A DNA stretch of 64,000 bases from Curculioniphilus buchneri (GTDB lineage Bacteria > Pseudomonadota > Gammaproteobacteria > Enterobacterales > Enterobacteriaceae), in NCBI RefSeq assembly GCF_964275155.1, contig NZ_OZ193413.1, positions 744,001 to 808,000 on the forward strand. The letters run 5' to 3'. The stretch's first letter is position 1; each line of letters starts with the position of its first letter. Positions 60,445 through 64,000 of this stretch are shown piece after piece. The position numbers and the translations under genes are program-made. The notes under the pieces were generated by a model. It was not told the DNA's origin and did no database searches. It saw only the letters and a list, made by a program, of their open reading frames with translations.

Positions 60445-61180
60445 TAAGTCATTCCGCACGTTTTTTGGTGACATACCATAGCAAATATGACAAGTAAGTA
60501 CTATTGTTTCATAATCTTAAATCTATAATTTTTTGGTTACGTTTGTAAAACCTCATATTAGTACGCACTAGAGATATCTAGTGCTTTATGAAAATATATG
60601 AATTAAAAAACTACTTTTATTCACTTTATCTATATAATTTATGACAAAAAATAAATAATAACGACATGATTGAACTTACACTTCATATCATATATATATC
60701 ATTATAATAATCTAATATTAGATCAATTATGAATCTATTTAAAAAGTTCTAAATTTCCTTTTCTGGTACAGATTGACATTTTTAATGTCAGCAGAGCTAA
60801 AATATATATACAATATAACCAGATATTTTATTAGAAATAATATTCTAAAAATATTTTAATTATTTCTTGATTGGTCAAATTTATTGCATAGAATCATGGG
60901 AACAAATTTACCTACATAAAAATAAATTAAAAATTTATAAAATACTAATAATTTTTTTTAATTAATGATACTGAAATAAAAGCATTAAGTAACCTTGTAT
61001 TAATTTTGAAATATTTTTAAAAAAAAATATATAGATATTGAATATGTAATAATATGATTGAGAGCATACTTAGTGGTAATAGTACAAAATGCAGTTTATA
61101 TTTACGGTATATACATAAAGTGTACTACATGGTAAATTATGTGCAGGAGCTCACCGAGATTATGCATTATTGTTACGAAT
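60445..61180. other. cysS-lpxH divergent spacer at the ppiB position
   Basis: E. coli has ppiB here, upstream of lpxH. I saw only weak scraps (EYVII at about 61040 and IESILSGN at about 61056, against the PpiB end EDVIIESVTVSE), too little to call a relic. Two overlapping reading frames before lpxH look incidental. Confidence 0.4.
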
Positions 61181-61900
61181 ATGTCAATATTATTTATTTC
61201 AGACGTTCATCTCTGTCATCAGAAACACAGTATAACTGCTGGTTTTCTTTATTTTTTACGCACTCGTGCTATTCATGCTAGCGCATTATATATTCTTGGT
61301 GATTTATTTGATATTTGGATTGGAGATGATGATCCTAATCCATTGAATAATATTATTTCTTCAGCTCTCAAAGAATTAAGACAATACGGTATTCCATGTT
61401 ATTTTATTCACGGTAACCATGATTTTTTAATTGATAAACATCATGCTGCAGCTTATGGTATGATCTTATTACCATCACAACGAATATTACAATTTAATGG
61501 GCATAGAATTATAATTCTACATGGAGATACTTTATGTACTAATGATATTAGTTATCAAAATTTTCGTCGGAAGATACACCAAAGGTGGCTACAAAAATTA
61601 TTTTTGGACTTACCTTTTTGTATACGTAAAAAGATTACAGGAATGATACGTGCAAAGAGCATCAATGGACATTCCATTAAAACCACTAAAAATTTTGATG
61701 TTAATCTACAGACAGTTATGTCTCTAATGATGCATACCAATACATCAGTCATGATCCATGGACACACACATCAACCAGCAATTCATTATTTGCCTGGTAA
61801 CAGACTCCGAGTAGTCTTAGGTGCGTGGAATCAGCAAGGTTCAGTCATTGAAGTGAATGAAAAAAACGTGACATTGTTTGATTTTACTTTTTTTGATTAA
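61181..61900 (+). CDS. lpxH: UDP-2,3-diacylglucosamine hydrolase LpxH
   Basis: LpxH cleaves UDP-2,3-diacylglucosamine to lipid X, the fourth step of lipid A synthesis, at the inner membrane. The product has 239 residues (E. coli 240). Manganese ligands are at the E. coli positions: D8 and H10 (SDVH), D41 (LGDLFD), N79 (HGNHD), then HGDT and HGHTH. E. coli has GNRD where this protein has GNHD, the generic calcineurin-type form. I chose ATG 61181 by alignment (MSILFISDVHL); there is no clear ribosome binding site. With KdsD and LptABC it shows that LPS is still made and exported. Confidence 0.95.
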   Translation: MSILFISDVHLCHQKHSITAGFLYFLRTRAIHASALYILGDLFDIWIGDDDPNPLNNIISSALKELRQYGIPCYFIHGNHDFLIDKHHAAAYGMILLPSQRILQFNGHRIIILHGDTLCTNDISYQNFRRKIHQRWLQKLFLDLPFCIRKKITGMIRAKSINGHSIKTTKNFDVNLQTVMSLMMHTNTSVMIHGHTHQPAIHYLPGNRLRVVLGAWNQQGSVIEVNEKNVTLFDFTFFD

Positions 61901-63833
61901 AACTAAAAAGTATTAACTTAGCTGAATTTTATATGGTAAGCATGCAAAATAATTAAAACAGAACAATAATACACCAATATTATTTTTAATAATATTAAAC
62001 TATATTGCTTTAATAAAATACTAAAATTTAGATAAAATCTATAAATTAATCTACTCAATACAATAGCTATTAAGCATAGCATTTTTATTTTTAATATTTC
62101 TTTGATTTTTATCAAATAGTATTTGTTATAGATTTACTTTTAAATAAAACGTGTTTGATATGTGTTATCAATGAATTTGATATATATTATTAACTGTTAT
62201 TTAATATGAGTAATATATAAGTTCTATATTTTTCAATAGATATACTATACTTATAATTTACATTATTTAAATTTAGATCTACCTACAGATAAAATTGTTA
62301 TATTTATTAAATAATTCTTTTTTTAAAATGTTTATTTCTATTCTAGGATTATGGCTAATATTATATATTTACGTTACAGTAATTGTTGAGTGGTCAAAAA
62401 CTTTAGATAGTACTCATAAAACATAATTTTAATACAATAATTTACTTTAGTAGATTATTGTATTAAATCAATATATTACTCTGATTATTTCCATTTATAT
62501 ATCGCATATAAATTTTGGAAGTACAGTATGGTCTGTAATATAATTTTCTACCATAAATATTAACTCATCCCGAAACTTAGTACTTGATTGATTTTGTCTG
62601 GATATAATCAATAATATTATTAATATGTGTATAATAGTAAAAATAGTGTTCATCGTTGATGAACATTTAAAAATTTTAAATGATTAAAATATTATTAAAT
62701 GTAAAAATACATTATATCTAATTCAAAATATTACTAAAAATTATGTTTTAAATATATAAAAAATAAAAACTTAATACATATTAATCATTAATCAAATTAA
62801 CCATGAATCATCACTAATATTTATTCTACATATGAGCAAAATTCCATTTTAATTAGTGCAATTTAAAGTATTGAATAATAGTGTATCTAAGTTTATACCT
62901 GTACTTTACTATCAAAATAGTGTATTTTTTTATCTAAAAATTGATATATCACCAGATATAATATCTGTTGCTCCTTAATAAGAATTAAATTACATAGCGA
63001 TTTGATCGCTTGTTTAAAAAAATTAAAATGCAATAGACTATATAATATAATCTAATAAAATTAGATATATTTTTTATAATTGAATATCTTTATGATTATT
63101 AATAATAATTATAGATATAAAATACAACAAATATGCACGTTATTACACTGTTTATTTAAAATAATTATTTTCTTATTTTCAATTATGATATCACTCAATG
63201 ATAATTTACCAGATCGTCTCCATATCGTATTTCTATGCATCGTTTAATAGATTATGCAATAGAAAATGCAATATTACTATTTTTAATAGTAGATGTTTAA
63301 TTTAAAATTTTGATTAAGTATCAGTTTAATGAACTAGGTTATTTTCAATTAAAACATGCCTACATAATCAAAATAAATTTCGTTATTTAATATATAAAAA
63401 TTAACTATTATTAATCTTTATACATTATTAATATAAAAAATTATATTTTTGTCTACTTCACTTTTTGATAAAAATTAGTGACATAGTTTTATATTTTAAG
63501 AAATATATTATCAGCATGAAATATAAAAATCATTGTCTGAACTGAACTATTTCATAGCGAAAATACAGATAGCTTTTTTAGTATATTTTAAAATTAAAAT
63601 TTTTAAAAAAATATAGGAAAATTATAATATTAATATATCATTCATCATAATTTACTAACCACTATGATCGATCTAAGTTTTTATCTCTAAATTATTTGTG
63701 AAACTTAGATTCAATCTAGTAACATTTAAAACAATAAATTTATCAATATAATTTACTTTCATTGAATATTTCAAATGTAAGTAATTTAATAAAAGTAAAG
63801 ATCAAATAGAAGAAGATCTCTCTTTAATCAAAG
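61901..63833. other. 1.9-kb gene-free spacer after lpxH
   Basis: E. coli has purE-purK after lpxH; no PurE or PurK segment could be read here. The sequence is uniformly AT-rich. Confidence 0.5.
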
Positions 63834-64000
63834 TCAACGCCAATATTTTTTATGCAACTTATTTACTTTGTATAAATATCGACGAGATTCTGATGAAGGA
63901 TGTTTAGTATACAGTGCTTTATAGACGTCATCAGGTGTCATTTTATTAATAATTTGAATTGCTTGATTTCGATCATTCGAAAACACTCGTAATACGCTAC
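63834..64000 (-). CDS. Unrecognised protein, C-terminal 55 residues (partial)
   Basis: The minus strand is open from the window edge to a TGA at 63834-63836. The visible end includes VFSNDRNQAIQIINKMTP, then DDVYKALYTKHPSSESRRYL and YKVNKLHKKYWR. It is helical, basic at the end and clearly coding by composition: it is richer in GC than the adjacent spacer and has balanced residues. I could not place it in a family. The 5' part and start lie beyond the window. Confidence 0.7.
   Translation of the reverse strand, partial: SVLRVFSNDRNQAIQIINKMTPDDVYKALYTKHPSSESRRYLYKVNKLHKKYWR

Noticed and set aside
60700..61180. ppiB relic upstream of lpxH
   Set aside because: Only two very short, frame-shifted similarities to the PpiB C-terminus; not above what AT-rich sequence gives by chance.
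61901..63833. purE-purK remains after lpxH
   Set aside because: Expected from E. coli order, but no PurE or PurK segment could be read.
1..64000. CRISPR arrays, insertion sequences, prophage or toxin-antitoxin genes
   Set aside because: No regularly spaced repeats, transposase-like frames, terminal inverted repeats or phage-type genes are visible anywhere in the window.

Overview
The window looks like a piece of the chromosome of a gammaproteobacterial (Enterobacterales, possibly Sodalis-allied) insect endosymbiont in mid-course genome reduction. The intact proteins closely resemble E. coli proteins, often with the same length and catalytic residue numbers. The DNA is very AT-rich. My sum of intact CDS lengths is about 32 kb, roughly half of the 64 kb. 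The rest is long AT-rich spacers, many of which still hold by-eye recognisable remains of the genes expected there from E. coli gene order. I saw no insertion sequence, prophage, CRISPR array, toxin-antitoxin pair, secretion system or rRNA operon.

Layout. 1-2340: groES-groEL behind a sigma-32-type promoter, with a terminator. 2721-8305: tamA-tamB, then an orphan terminator and tRNA-Lys(CTT). 10.4-16.5 kb: serA relic, fau, ygfB relic, pepP-ubiH-ubiI, tRNA-Arg(CCT). 17.4-23.8 kb: zur, zwf, hexR relic, pykA, sspB. 23.9-28 kb: sspA relic, rpsI-rplM, zapE relic, zapG, degQ. 28-34 kb: mdh relic, argR relic, murA, ibaG, and the whole mlaFEDCB operon as five pseudogenes in order. 35-41 kb: kdsD, kdsC relic, lptC-lptA-lptB, hpf relic (rpoN not found), ptsN, rapZ. 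42-64 kb: isolated survivors separated by long spacers: nfuA, a tRNA-Ser relic, sbcB, yqjA, hinT, lpoB, gloC, yggT, recR relic, tRNA-Arg(TCT), folD, cysS, lpxH, and the 3' end of an unrecognised gene.

How it works together. The survivors stress cell-envelope building (MurA, LpoB, LpxH, KdsD, LptABC, TamAB, RapZ upstream of GlmS), proteostasis (GroESL, DegQ, SspB), ubiquinone hydroxylation (UbiH, UbiI), central carbon flow (Zwf, PykA), one-carbon metabolism (FolD, Fau), translation (CysS, L13, S9, tRNAs) and Fe-S delivery (NfuA). The losses are mainly regulators (HexR, ArgR, SspA, probably RpoN), stress or repair functions (Hpf, RecR), phospholipid-retrograde transport (Mla) and TCA/serine enzymes (Mdh, SerA).

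I did not find a clearly new biological system. The most informative signals are the layered fossil record of gene loss, unusual features in the tRNA genes, a 32-bp perfect palindrome, and two orphan terminators. All relic calls rest on by-eye translation and remembered E. coli sequences and need a profile or tblastn check.
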